Counted from the first letter of the stretch, positions 1 through 8,908 are shown. The stretch: DNA of 64,000 bases from Streptomyces sp. NBS 14/10 (GCF_002224125.1 NZ_NCSM01000005.1:186001-250000); one strand, 5' to 3'. Made by a program: numbers and translations. Notes: a model not told the origin generated them from the letters alone.

Positions 1-1
1 G

Positions 2-2227
2 GTCAACGGCGAGGAGCCGGTGGTGATCCTCCACGACTCGCCCGAGTGCCTGGATCCGAATCTGCTGGATTTGTCAGACCCGTCGGGTCAGTCGGGCCTC
101 GCGGGTCTCTCGAGGTTTGACAACATCGTGGTGTCGCCCGGCCCCGGCCACCCGGCCGACCCGCGTGACTTTGGAGCCACCGCCCAGCTGATCGAGCGGT
201 CCCCCATACCGGTCCTCGGGGTGTGCCTCGGCCACCAGGGCATCGCCCTCGGCGCCCAGGCCCGGGTGGTGCCCGCCCCCGAACCCCGCCACGGGCATCT
301 CTCCCGGATCCGGCACGGCGAGCGCGGGCTGTTCCGCGGGCTCCCCCAGGACTTCACCGCCGTCCGCTACCACTCGCTGTGCGTGGCGGAACCGCTGCCC
401 CTGCCCCTCCAGGCCATCGCCTGGTCCGAGGACGGTGTGCTGATGGCGCTGCGCCACCGCACCCGGCCGCTGTGGGGGGTGCAGTTCCATCCGGAGTCCG
501 TCCTCACCGGATACGGCCACCGGATCCTGGCCAACTTCCGCGATCTGACCCGCGAATACGCGGCCATGACCGCGGACCAGTCGTCCGCGCCGCCGCCCGC
601 GGCGGCCCGCCCCGTGAAACACCGGGAGCTCGCCGACACCGCGCCGGCCGCGGCCGCTCCCCCGCCCGCGAGGCGGACGGCGGTCGCCGAGGACAGCGTC
701 GGCTACCGGCTGCACTCCCGGTGGCTCGCCGTCCCGATCGACACGGAGGCGGCCTTCACCCGTCTGTACGCGGACGCGCCGCGCGCGTTCTGGCTGGACA
801 GCGCGCGGACCCGGTCCGGTGAGGCGCGCTTCTCCTTCCTGGGCGACGGCCGGGGCCCGCTGGCCGAGTTCGTCCGCTACGACGTGGGCCGCGGCGCCTG
901 CGAGGTCGAGCGGGCCGGGAAGCCCGTCACCCACGTCCCCGGCAGCGTCTTCGACCACCTCAAGAAGGAGCTGGCGCGCCGCCGCGTCGCCGCCCCGACC
1001 CTCCCGTTCGACTTCACGGGCGGCTACATCGGCTACTTCGGCTACGAGCTCAAGGCCGACTGCGGCTCCACCAACCGGCACGAGGCGAAGACCCCCGACG
1101 CCTGCTGGCTGTTCGCGGACCGGTTTCTGGCCGTCGACCACCAAGAGGGCGTCACCTACGCCCTGTGTCTGACCGAGGACACCCCGGACGGCCACCGCGA
1201 GGCCGCCGAGTGGCTGGACGACACCATCACCACGCTCACCCGCCTCCCGGTGGGCGGCGAGCCCGCCCCTCCCCCGACGGCCTCCGGGGCCACCACGGCC
1301 GCCGTCGAGCCCTGGCTGGTGCGGGACCGGGAGCGGTACCTGGCGGATATCGAGGCCTGCCAGCGGGAGCTGAGGGCCGGCACCAGCTACGAGATCTGTC
1401 TCACCGACTCGGCCTGGCTACCCGCGCCGGACGATTCGTACGCCTTCTACCGTGCGCTGCGCCGCCTCAACCCCGCGCCGTACGCGGCCTTCCTGCGGTT
1501 CGGGGAGGCGGATGTGGCGTGTGCCTCCCCCGAGCGCTTTCTGCGGATCAGTCCCGACAGAACGGCCGAGGCCAGGCCGATCAAGGGCACGGCGCCACGC
1601 GGCCGGAACGCCGACGAGGACGCCCGGGCCCGGGCCACCCTGGCCACCAGCCCGAAGACCCGCGCCGAGAACCTGATGATCGTCGATCTGCTCCGCAACG
1701 ACCTGGGACGGGTCTGCGCGCCCGGGACCGTACGCGTCCCCGATCTGATGCACACCGAGACCTACGCCACCGTCCACCAGTTGGTGTCCACCGTGCGCGG
1801 CCGGCTCCACGAGGACAGGGACGCCGTCGACTGTGTACGGGCCTGCTTCCCCGGTGGATCCATGACCGGAGCGCCCAAGGAGCGGACCCTGGAGATCATC
1901 GACACGCTGGAGACCGAGGCGCGCGGCGTCTACTCCGGGGCGCTCGGCTTCCTCAGCTGCAACGGCGCGGCGGACCTCAACATCGTCATCCGCACCGCCG
2001 TGTTCACCGACGGCCGGATGCACATCGGCGCGGGCGGGGCCATCGTCCTGGCGTCCGACCCGGAGGAGGAGTACCAGGAGATGCTGCTCAAGACGGCCGC
2101 GACCATGCGCGCCTACCACGACGGCCGCGTTGATGACCTGCCGCCCACGGAACCCCCAGAGTCGGCAGGCGCGCTGGTGGCCGCCGCCGCGCCCGCCGCC
2201 GCCCCCGCCGAGGAGGCGGACCGGTGA
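2..2227 (+). CDS. pabAB: Aminodeoxychorismate synthase, fused amidotransferase and chorismate domains (5' end outside window)
   Basis: Makes 4-amino-4-deoxychorismate from chorismate and glutamine. The frame is open to the first bases of the window (VNGEEPVV...), so the true start lies upstream; family members begin with roughly two dozen more residues, so an internal ATG at 20 is not the start. The N-terminal part is a class I glutamine amidotransferase with nucleophile Cys in GVCLGHQG (near 224) and His/Glu in GVQFHPES. An Ala/Pro-rich linker (about 590-700) leads to the chorismate-binding domain. That domain carries PIKGT near 1577, and the Lys marks PabB-type enzymes whereas anthranilate synthases have Ala there. 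FPGGSMTGAPK is also present. It overlaps the next gene by 4 bp. As a fused, clustered copy it probably serves secondary metabolism (PABA-derived starter) rather than folate; that role is inferred from context. Confidence 0.93.
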   Translation, partial: VNGEEPVVILHDSPECLDPNLLDLSDPSGQSGLAGLSRFDNIVVSPGPGHPADPRDFGATAQLIERSPIPVLGVCLGHQGIALGAQARVVPAPEPRHGHLSRIRHGERGLFRGLPQDFTAVRYHSLCVAEPLPLPLQAIAWSEDGVLMALRHRTRPLWGVQFHPESVLTGYGHRILANFRDLTREYAAMTADQSSAPPPAAARPVKHRELADTAPAAAAPPPARRTAVAEDSVGYRLHSRWLAVPIDTEAAFTRLYADAPRAFWLDSARTRSGEARFSFLGDGRGPLAEFVRYDVGRGACEVERAGKPVTHVPGSVFDHLKKELARRRVAAPTLPFDFTGGYIGYFGYELKADCGSTNRHEAKTPDACWLFADRFLAVDHQEGVTYALCLTEDTPDGHREAAEWLDDTITTLTRLPVGGEPAPPPTASGATTAAVEPWLVRDRERYLADIEACQRELRAGTSYEICLTDSAWLPAPDDSYAFYRALRRLNPAPYAAFLRFGEADVACASPERFLRISPDRTAEARPIKGTAPRGRNADEDARARATLATSPKTRAENLMIVDLLRNDLGRVCAPGTVRVPDLMHTETYATVHQLVSTVRGRLHEDRDAVDCVRACFPGGSMTGAPKERTLEIIDTLETEARGVYSGALGFLSCNGAADLNIVIRTAVFTDGRMHIGAGGAIVLASDPEEEYQEMLLKTAATMRAYHDGRVDDLPPTEPPESAGALVAAAAPAAAPAEEADR

Positions 2228-3744
2228 CCGCCGCGCCCGCGCCGGCCAATCTGGCAGAACACCTCGCGGTGCGTGCCGAACAGGAGGGGTGGTCGGCCCG
2301 GCCCGCGTTTGTGGAGGGCCACCGCGTATGGACCCACGGCGAGATCCACGACCTGGCCGCGCGCATGGCCACCGTGCTGGCGCGGCGTGGGGTGACGGCG
2401 GGCGACCGGATCCTGATCGCCCTGCCCGACGGAGTCCCCTGGGTGTGCGCGTTCCTGGCCACGGCGCGCCTGGGTGGGATCGCGGTGCTGGTCAACCCCG
2501 CGCTCACCGCGGACGAGCACCGTTTCATGGCCGAGAACTCCAAGGCCGTGCTGTGTGTCTCCGGGCCCGGCATCGAGGACCACTTCGAGGCGGATCGCTG
2601 GCTGGGGGCGGACCAGTTGTCGGCGCTGGCCTGCACCGCTTCCCCGGCCACCGCCGCGGAGCCGGTGACCGCCCGCGCCCCGCTGTACATCCAGTACACC
2701 TCCGGGACCACGGGCCGGCCCAAGGGGGTGGTGCACTGCCACGGCGACCCGGCAGCCTATTGGGAGCTGGTGGGCAAGGACGTCCTGGACATCGGCCCCG
2801 ATGACGTGTCGTTCTCCGTGTCCCGGCTGTTCTACGCCTACGGCTTCGGCAACGCCTTCGTCTTCCCCCTCTTCTCGGGGTCGTCCGCGGTGCTGACCTC
2901 CAGCCGCCCCGGCCCGTCCCTGACGGACGACGTCATCGCCCGGCACCGGGTGAGCGTGCTGTACTCCGTGCCGTCCGCGTACGCGGCGCTGGTGGACGAG
3001 CGCGGCGCCGGGCACGCGGCGTGCTTCTCCTCGGTGCGCGCCGCCGTCAGCGCCGGCGAGTGGCTGCCCGGCACGCTGGGGGAGCAAGTGGGCGGACTGC
3101 TCGGGGCGCCGGTCCTGGAGCAGATCGGCTCCACCGAGGCAGGACACGCGTTCTGCGCCAACTCGGTCTGGGCCAACTCCCCGGGCACCGTGGGCCTTCC
3201 GGTGCCCCGTTTCGAGCTGGAATTGCGGGACGGCACCGGCGCCGTCGTGCCCGACGGCGCGGAGGGGGAGCTGTGGGTGCGCGGCCCGACGGTGACGCCC
3301 GGCTATCTGGGGCTGCCGGAGGAGTCCAGGGCCAGGCTGGTCGGCGGATGGCTGGGCACCCGGGACCGGGCGCGCCGCGAGCCGGACGGCAGCTACCGGC
3401 ATCTGGGGCGGGTGGACGACCTGGAGATGGTCGGCGGGATCACCGTCTCGCCGCTGGAGGTGGAGAACGTACTGCGGCGCCATCCGTCGGTACGGGAGGT
3501 CGCGGTGGCCGCCGTGCCAGACGACCGGGGGGCCACGCGGCTGCACGCGTTCGTGGTCCCCGCCGCCCCCGCGGGGGAAGGCTCCGGGATCGACGGGCGG
3601 GCGCTCAGCGCGGATCTGATCGCCCTGGCCCGGCGGCGGCTCGCCTCTTTCAAGGCCCCCAGGGCGGTGCATCTGGTGCCCTCCCTGCCCCGGACGCCGT
3701 CGGGCAAGCTGCGCCGCCATCTGGTGCGGCAGGGGGCCTGGTGA
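2224..3744 (+). CDS. Benzoate/4-hydroxybenzoate-type CoA ligase, likely acting on 4-aminobenzoate
   Basis: A 506-residue acyl-adenylate-forming enzyme. The GTG start overlaps the pabAB stop (GTGA), indicating translational coupling. Visible motifs are the P-loop YTSGTTGRPKG (residues about 158-168), the A5 region EQIGSTEAG, WLGTRDRAR (A7), the hinge/A8 region GRVDDLEMVGGITVSPLEVE and the C-terminal catalytic Lys in RTPSGKLRR. The overall pattern, with IGSTE...F and VSPLEVENVL, matches benzoate-CoA ligases more than NRPS domains. Next to PabAB and a PabC-like lyase the likely substrate is 4-aminobenzoate or a hydroxylated form, activated as CoA thioester for a PKS or transferase outside the window. 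The substrate is inference; the enzyme class is well supported. Confidence 0.88.
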   Translation: MTAAPAPANLAEHLAVRAEQEGWSARPAFVEGHRVWTHGEIHDLAARMATVLARRGVTAGDRILIALPDGVPWVCAFLATARLGGIAVLVNPALTADEHRFMAENSKAVLCVSGPGIEDHFEADRWLGADQLSALACTASPATAAEPVTARAPLYIQYTSGTTGRPKGVVHCHGDPAAYWELVGKDVLDIGPDDVSFSVSRLFYAYGFGNAFVFPLFSGSSAVLTSSRPGPSLTDDVIARHRVSVLYSVPSAYAALVDERGAGHAACFSSVRAAVSAGEWLPGTLGEQVGGLLGAPVLEQIGSTEAGHAFCANSVWANSPGTVGLPVPRFELELRDGTGAVVPDGAEGELWVRGPTVTPGYLGLPEESRARLVGGWLGTRDRARREPDGSYRHLGRVDDLEMVGGITVSPLEVENVLRRHPSVREVAVAAVPDDRGATRLHAFVVPAAPAGEGSGIDGRALSADLIALARRRLASFKAPRAVHLVPSLPRTPSGKLRRHLVRQGAW

Positions 3745-3808
3745 ACGGCGGGCGCCCTGCGGCGGGGCCCGCTCCGTTGACGTACATCGAACGCGTAAGG
3801 AACCGGAT

Positions 3809-5428
3809 ATGTTGCGACAGCTGATGCCCGAGCACGGGTTCTACATCGGGCTGATGTTCCGGGAGGCCGCGGCCCGGCACGGCAATGTGCCGGTGACCTT
3901 GGACCAGCCGCTGGACATCGCCCCGGACGCCGGTACGGAGCTGGGCTACGCCGAACTCGCGGACCTGATCGACGACATGGCCGGACGGCTGTGGGCGGCC
4001 GGGGTACGGCCGAGCGAACACGTGGCCATCCACAAGTCGGACAACGTCGACATCGCGCTGCTGGCCTGCGCGGCCTCCCGGATCGGCGCGGTGCCGGCGC
4101 TGTTGTCGCCGTCGCTGGACGGGTCGGTCACCGGGGTGCTGCTCGACCGGCTGCACGCACCCTGGCTGCTCACCGACCACGCGACGCTAGGGGGTGCCCT
4201 GAGCGGTCTTGACACGGGGCTGGCGCGCGGTGTGCTGACGGTGGACGACGCCCCCGGCGCACCGGGGCACACCGTCGCGCTGGCGACCTACGAAGGGGCG
4301 CCGCGGCGTCCCGCCGTACGGCTGCACCCCAAGGAGCCCTCCCTGATCACCCACAGCTCGGGGACCACCGGGATCCCCAAGCTGGCGGTGCACTGCCCGT
4401 ACGCCATGTGGAACCGGCTGGTGCCGCAGAAGGCGCTGGGCCGGTCGACCCGTGGCGAGCCCGCCGCGCTGCACATGTCGTATGTGCACTCCCGCTTCTA
4501 CCATCTGCTGGGCGTGCTGCTGCACTTCGGCAGCCCGCTGCTGCTGCTCGTCGACCCGGACCCGGCCCACGCCGGTCCGCTGCTGGCGGCGCACCGCCCC
4601 GGCATCGTCGAGACCCATCCCAACACCTTTGTGCTGTGGGAGGACCTGGCCGCCGCCCCCGGCGCGCCGCTGTCCAATGTCCGCGCCTACGGCTCCACGT
4701 TCGACGCGATCCATCCGCGCACCGTCCGCCGGCTGCTGGGCGCGTCCCGGCGCCGCGCGCCGCATCTGGTGCAGCTGTACGGGCAGAGCGAGACGGGCCC
4801 GGTGGTCTTCCGCCGGCACGGCCGCAGGGACGCGGGACGGCTGGGCGGGTGGCGGGTTGACAACGCTGGGCGGCGGGTCGGCAACGCGATCCCCGGGTTC
4901 ACCCGGATCCGGGTGGTGGACGAGCGCGGCAGGAAGTGTCCGCCCGGCACACCGGGGGCCATCGAGGCCCGCACCCGCGGCCGTATCCTCACCTACCTCG
5001 GCGCGCCCGATCTGTACGCCCGGCAGGTGGACCGGGGCTGGTGGCGGATGGGCGACATGGGCTATCAGGACCGGTGGGGCGGGCTGTATCTGATCGACCG
5101 GGAGGTCGATCAGATCCCTGCGCTCGACAGTAACCTGGAGATCGAGGACACACTGCTGTCGCGGCTCGGCGAGCTGCGCGAGGTGGTCATCGTGGCGGGT
5201 CCTGACGAGCGGCCCGTACCGCTGGTGTGCACACGCGGGGACGAGCCGCTGGAGGACGGCAGGTGGCGGCGGGCCACCGCGGACCTGCCGGGGCTGTCCG
5301 CACCGGTGCACTGCCGGTTCCAGGACCTGCCCCGGACCGGCACCTGGAAGATCAAGCGCCTGGAGATCGCCCGGCTGCTCGCCTGTGGCGAGTTGCCCAC
5401 GCTCTCCCCGGCGCGGGCCGGGGGCTGA
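3809..5428 (+). CDS. Second adenylate-forming (AMP-binding) enzyme of unusual type
   Basis: A 539-residue ANL-superfamily enzyme starting at ATG 3809 behind an AAGGA-like ribosome site, 64 bp after the first ligase. It has the P-loop THSSGTTGIPK (about residues 179-189), LYGQSETG (A5) and GDMGYQD (A7). The A8 hinge reads DREVDQIPALDSNLEIE and lacks the usual Gly-Arg-x-Asp-Asp and Gly pattern. A C-terminal Lys is kept in RTGTWKIKRLE. It is only distantly like its neighbour, so a second acid (acyl or aryl) is probably activated in the same pathway, or it loads a carrier protein rather than CoA. I cannot name a substrate. The GTG of the next gene begins two bases after its stop codon begins. Confidence 0.8.
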   Translation: MLRQLMPEHGFYIGLMFREAAARHGNVPVTLDQPLDIAPDAGTELGYAELADLIDDMAGRLWAAGVRPSEHVAIHKSDNVDIALLACAASRIGAVPALLSPSLDGSVTGVLLDRLHAPWLLTDHATLGGALSGLDTGLARGVLTVDDAPGAPGHTVALATYEGAPRRPAVRLHPKEPSLITHSSGTTGIPKLAVHCPYAMWNRLVPQKALGRSTRGEPAALHMSYVHSRFYHLLGVLLHFGSPLLLLVDPDPAHAGPLLAAHRPGIVETHPNTFVLWEDLAAAPGAPLSNVRAYGSTFDAIHPRTVRRLLGASRRRAPHLVQLYGQSETGPVVFRRHGRRDAGRLGGWRVDNAGRRVGNAIPGFTRIRVVDERGRKCPPGTPGAIEARTRGRILTYLGAPDLYARQVDRGWWRMGDMGYQDRWGGLYLIDREVDQIPALDSNLEIEDTLLSRLGELREVVIVAGPDERPVPLVCTRGDEPLEDGRWRRATADLPGLSAPVHCRFQDLPRTGTWKIKRLEIARLLACGELPTLSPARAGG

Positions 5429-5429
5429 G

Positions 5430-6659
5430 GTGGCGAAGGGGCGGCGGCCGGTCCTGGTGGTGGGCGCCGGGCCGGTGGGGATGACGGCCGCGCTGGCCCT
5501 CACCGCCCGGGGAGTGCCGGTCACCGTGCTGGAGGCCGGGCCGCGGGGGCGGGTGCGGCCGGGCAGCCGGGCGCTGTTCGTCCACCGGCGGTCGCTGCGG
5601 CTGCTGGAGCGGGCCCGGCCGGGCCTCGGCGCGCGCATCGCGGCGTACGGGACGACATGGGGCACCCGGCGCACGCTCTACCGCGGCCGCGAGGTGTACG
5701 CCCGGACCGCCGCCCCCGCCGCCGACGGCGACGAGCTGCCCCCGTTCACCAGTCTGCGCCAGGTGGACACCGAGCGGTTCCTGTACGAGGCGTGTGTCTC
5801 GGCGGGCGTGGAGTTCTGCTGGGACGCGGAGGTGAGCGGCGCCCGGGTGGCCGGTGGCGAGGTGGCGGTGGCCGCGGCGGACGGCCGGACCTGGACGTCG
5901 AGCCATGTGGTGGCGGCCGACGGCGCGCGGTCGGCGGTGCGCGAGGCGCTGGACATCCCGCTGGAGGGCGACCGGTCCGAGGGGTACCACGTGGTGGTGG
6001 ACGTGGCGGAGCCGGACGGCGACGGGCTGCCGGTGGAGCGGGTGTTCCACTACGAGCATCCGGGCACCGGCGGCCGCAGTGTGCTGCGGGTGCCCTTCAC
6101 CGGAGGCTTCCAGATGGATCTGCAGTGTCACGCCGACGACCCGCCGGAGGACTACGACAGCGAGGAGGCGGTACGCCGATGGCTGCCCCCGCTGGTCGGC
6201 GAGCGGTACACGGACCAGGTCCTGTGGGTGTCGCGGTACCACTTCCTGCGCAAGGTGGCCGCGTCGTTCACCGACCCGGGAGGCCGGGTGCTGCTGGTCG
6301 GAGAGACCGCGCACCTGTTCCCGCCCTTCGGGGCGCGGGGGATGAACAGCGGGATGGCGGACGCGGAGGCGGCGGCCGAGGCGGTGGCGGTGGCGCGTCG
6401 CGATCCGGCGCGGGCGCCGGCGGCGGTCGGTGAGTTCGCCGCGGTGCGCCGCGCCGCGGCCGTGTTCAACAGCGCGGCGGCCGGGGCGGCGCTGGCGCAT
6501 CTGCGGCCCCGGCGCTGGGGGCGGGCCGCACAGCGCGCGGCGGCGACGCTGGCGCCCGTGGTGCCCCGGTGCGGGGCGTGGCTGGAGCGCGCGCCCTACG
6601 GGCCACGCCACGGACCGCCGGGCGCGGCGCCCGGCAGCCCCTCGCCCGGTGGATACTGA
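5430..6659 (+). CDS. FAD-dependent aromatic monooxygenase (PheA/TfdB-like)
   Basis: A 409-residue flavoprotein hydroxylase. GTG 5430 is chosen because it directly follows the ligase stop; an ATG further upstream lies wholly inside the ligase gene. The N-terminal Rossmann motif VVGAGPVGMTAALALTARG binds FAD; an R-rich stretch and the DG motif VVAADGARSAVREAL are present near residues 155-170. The second FAD motif reads LLVGETAHLFPPFGARGMNSG, so the usual Gly-Asp is Gly-Glu. Such enzymes hydroxylate activated (phenol- or aniline-like) rings using NAD(P)H and O2. Between two aryl ligases and a PABA lyase it probably hydroxylates a PABA-derived intermediate, either ring or ipso position; the exact site cannot be read from sequence. 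The C-terminal region is short, without the thioredoxin-like domain of phenol hydroxylases. Confidence 0.87.
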   Translation: MAKGRRPVLVVGAGPVGMTAALALTARGVPVTVLEAGPRGRVRPGSRALFVHRRSLRLLERARPGLGARIAAYGTTWGTRRTLYRGREVYARTAAPAADGDELPPFTSLRQVDTERFLYEACVSAGVEFCWDAEVSGARVAGGEVAVAAADGRTWTSSHVVAADGARSAVREALDIPLEGDRSEGYHVVVDVAEPDGDGLPVERVFHYEHPGTGGRSVLRVPFTGGFQMDLQCHADDPPEDYDSEEAVRRWLPPLVGERYTDQVLWVSRYHFLRKVAASFTDPGGRVLLVGETAHLFPPFGARGMNSGMADAEAAAEAVAVARRDPARAPAAVGEFAAVRRAAAVFNSAAAGAALAHLRPRRWGRAAQRAAATLAPVVPRCGAWLERAPYGPRHGPPGAAPGSPSPGGY

Positions 6660-6690
6660 ACCCGGCTCGGACATGAAGGAGCTGTTGAGG

Positions 6691-7539
6691 ATGGAGATGG
6701 CCGCGGTGTGGCAGGTCGGCCAGGACGCAGGGAAGGAGCCGGACATCCGGGCGTTGATGTGGTGCGAGGACCGTGGTCTGACACCGTGCCGACCGGTGCC
6801 GGACACGGCGCTGCTGGCCGCCGATTCCTGGCTGGTCGACGAGGGGCGGGTGCGGGGCCTGGACCTGCATCGCCGCCGGTTCGTCGCGGCCTGCGCGGAG
6901 GCGACGGGCGACTCTCCGGCACGGATCGAGAGGTTCTGGCAGGAGGCGATCGACCTCCTGCCGCGCGCCGGTGCGTGGTTTCCGCGGGTGGAACTCGCCG
7001 GCCCGGAACCGGCCCGGCTGTTTCTGCGGATACGGCCCGCGCCGCCGCGCACCGAGAGCGTGGCCGTGTGGGTCAGCGAGGAGGCCGACCCGCGGGTCCT
7101 CCCCCGCCGTAAGGGGCCCGATCTGGCCCTGCTGGCCGAACTGCGCGGGCGGGCCACCGAACGGGGGGCGCAGGAACTGCTGCTCACCACGCCGGACGGG
7201 CTGGTGCTCGAGGGGGTGACGGCGAGTGTCCTGTGGTGGGACGGGGACACCCTGTGCCGCCCCTCCCCCGGGCTGCCGCTGCTCGCGGGCGTGACATCGG
7301 CCCTGATCGAGGAGCGCGCCACGCGGCTGGGCGTGCCCGTGGAGCACCGCCGGCCCACCGTGGCGGACCTGGACGGTCGCGAGGTGTGGTTCGTCAACGC
7401 CCTGCACGGCATCCGGCCGGTGACCGAATGGCTCGGCAGCCCGCTGCGCGCGGGCCCGGCCCGGCACGCGGCCTCCTGGCAGAACTGGCTCGGCACGGCA
7501 ACGGAACCACTGAACGACACGAACGGAGCTTCCCGATGA
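6691..7539 (+). CDS. pabC: Aminodeoxychorismate lyase-like class IV PLP enzyme
   Basis: A 282-residue branched-chain-aminotransferase-fold (class IV) enzyme, expected to release pyruvate from 4-amino-4-deoxychorismate to give 4-aminobenzoate. The probable PLP lysine is in LPRRKGPDLALLAELR, and the conserved Glu/Thr region LVLEGVTASVLWW follows as in D-amino-acid transaminase/PabC proteins. ATG 6691 is preferred because AAGGAG sits 9 bp upstream; in-frame ATGs at 6673 and 6697 are alternatives. The stop overlaps the next start (ATGA). Its presence with PabAB in one operon argues for a dedicated PABA supply. It could in principle be another class IV aminotransferase. Confidence 0.85.
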   Translation: MEMAAVWQVGQDAGKEPDIRALMWCEDRGLTPCRPVPDTALLAADSWLVDEGRVRGLDLHRRRFVAACAEATGDSPARIERFWQEAIDLLPRAGAWFPRVELAGPEPARLFLRIRPAPPRTESVAVWVSEEADPRVLPRRKGPDLALLAELRGRATERGAQELLLTTPDGLVLEGVTASVLWWDGDTLCRPSPGLPLLAGVTSALIEERATRLGVPVEHRRPTVADLDGREVWFVNALHGIRPVTEWLGSPLRAGPARHAASWQNWLGTATEPLNDTNGASR

Positions 7540-8009
7540 CCAAGGCCCCCGGTACCGCACCGACCCCCCGGATGAATCTCAAGCAGCTGACGCCCAAGGT
7601 CTCGGCGGCGATGGGCGAACTGCACGCGGCGGCGGCGCTGGCGGCCTCCGAGGCGGGGCTCGAACCCGAGCTGCTGGAGCTGATCAGGATCCGCGCGTCG
7701 CAGCTCAACGGCTGCGCCTTCTGTCTGGACCTGCACACCAAGGACGCCCGCGCCCACGGCGAGAGCGACCAGCGGCTCCACACGCTGAGCGCCTGGCGGG
7801 AGACGCCGTTCTTCACCGACCGGGAGCGGGCCGCCCTCGCGCTGACCGAGGCGGTCACCTCGGTTCAGGACGGGCAGGTGCCCGATGAGGTCTACCGGGC
7901 CGCGCGCGAGGTGTGGGACGAGCCGCAGGTGGCGGCGATCATCTGGGCCGCCGTCGTCATCAACGCGTACAACCGCATCGCGATCAGCACCCGGATGATC
8001 CCCGGCTAG
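7536..8009 (+). CDS. AhpD-like / carboxymuconolactone decarboxylase family protein
   Basis: A 157-residue protein with the AhpD core: the redox pair in NGCAFCLDLHTKDAR (Cys-x-x-Cys followed by His) around residues 57-71. AhpD-type proteins use this motif as an alkyl hydroperoxidase or disulfide reductase. Start ATG 7536 overlaps the lyase stop by 4 bp, making this the last gene of the coupled PABA operon. In natural-product clusters such small proteins are often of unknown role; here it may protect against peroxide leakage from the flavin hydroxylase, which is only inference. Confidence 0.85.
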   Translation: MTKAPGTAPTPRMNLKQLTPKVSAAMGELHAAAALAASEAGLEPELLELIRIRASQLNGCAFCLDLHTKDARAHGESDQRLHTLSAWRETPFFTDRERAALALTEAVTSVQDGQVPDEVYRAAREVWDEPQVAAIIWAAVVINAYNRIAISTRMIPG

Positions 8010-8081
8010 TGCTCAGGTGGCGCCGCGCCCGTGACGGAAAATCAGATGCGGGCGCGGCGTGGGCCCTGGCACGCTGCCGCG

Positions 8082-8819
8082 GTGAATCGTGAAAAGATCT
8101 CCAGGCTCGCCCACGCCGACCATCCGATCGCTTCCCCCATCGACGACGACGCGGTGCGCCGACTGCTCGAAGTGGGCCTTCCGCGCGGCGACGAGCGGGT
8201 GCTCGACCTCGGCTGCGGCGGCGGGGAGTGGCTGCTGCGCGCCTTGTCCGCGCGGCCCAAGGTGCATGCCGAGGGCGTCGACATCTCCGAACCCGCCCTG
8301 GCCGATGCCCGGGCGGCGGCCGAGCGCCTCGGGGTCGCGGACCGGCTCGTCCTCCACCAGCAGGAGGCCGACGGCTTCTCCTCACCGCACTCCTTCGACC
8401 TCGTGCTCAGCGTCGGTGCCGCCCACGCCTTCGGCGGGCTCCTCCCCACGCTCGCCGCGGCGCGCCGCCATCTGGCCCCCGGCGGGCGCGTCCTGATCGG
8501 TGACGGGTACTGGGAGCGCGAGCCCTCCCCGGAGGCCGTCGAGATGCTGGGCGACTTCGACGACCTGGCGACCACTGTGGACCGGGTCGTCGCCGACGGA
8601 TGGACCCCCGTCCACGGGCACGTCAGCACCCGCGGGGAGCTGGACGCGTACGAATGGGCCTGGACGGGTTCGCTGACCCGCTGGGCCCTGGACCACCCCG
8701 AGGACCCCGGCAGCGCCCAGGCGCTCGATGTGGCCGCCGACCACCGCACCGGATGGCTGCGCCACTACCGGGACTCCTTCGGCTTCGTCCATCTGATCCT
8801 GCGCAGCACGGAGGCGTAA
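8082..8819 (+). CDS. Class I SAM-dependent methyltransferase
   Basis: A 245-residue Rossmann methyltransferase. Motif I is VLDLGCGGGEW (residues about 31-41), the acidic residue binding the SAM ribose is in EGVDISEP, and LVLSVGAAHAFGG and GGRVLIGDGYWERE follow as in UbiE-type methyltransferases. Start GTG 8082 gives the usual family N-terminus; GTG 8031 is an in-frame alternative 17 codons upstream. The substrate is unknown. It is separated by about 70 bp from the PABA operon and could be its tailoring enzyme or an unrelated housekeeping gene. Confidence 0.82.
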   Translation: MNREKISRLAHADHPIASPIDDDAVRRLLEVGLPRGDERVLDLGCGGGEWLLRALSARPKVHAEGVDISEPALADARAAAERLGVADRLVLHQQEADGFSSPHSFDLVLSVGAAHAFGGLLPTLAAARRHLAPGGRVLIGDGYWEREPSPEAVEMLGDFDDLATTVDRVVADGWTPVHGHVSTRGELDAYEWAWTGSLTRWALDHPEDPGSAQALDVAADHRTGWLRHYRDSFGFVHLILRSTEA

Positions 8820-8881
8820 CCCGGGCCGCCCGCCCCGCCACGCCGCGGCCGATTGCCGTCACAGGGCGACACGTCCCTGGT

Positions 8882-8908
8882 TGAATCGCCCCGTACGGGG
8901 ACGATTCA
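8882..8908. promoter_or_regulatory. Long interrupted palindrome before the AI-2E family gene
   Basis: A 12-bp perfect palindrome (CCCCGTACGGGG, 8889-8900) is nested in outer arms TGAATCG (8882-8888) and CGATTCA (8902-8908), with a single unpaired base at 8901. It ends 6 bp before GTG 8915 and lies 62 bp after the methyltransferase stop. There is no T-run. It could be an operator for the transporter, or a terminator, in which case the transporter start would be GTG 8960. Confidence 0.5.

Noticed and set aside
2..2227. Anthranilate synthase (TrpEG) instead of PabAB
   Set aside because: The chorismate domain has PIKGT with the PabB-type Lys, and a PabC-like lyase follows in the operon.
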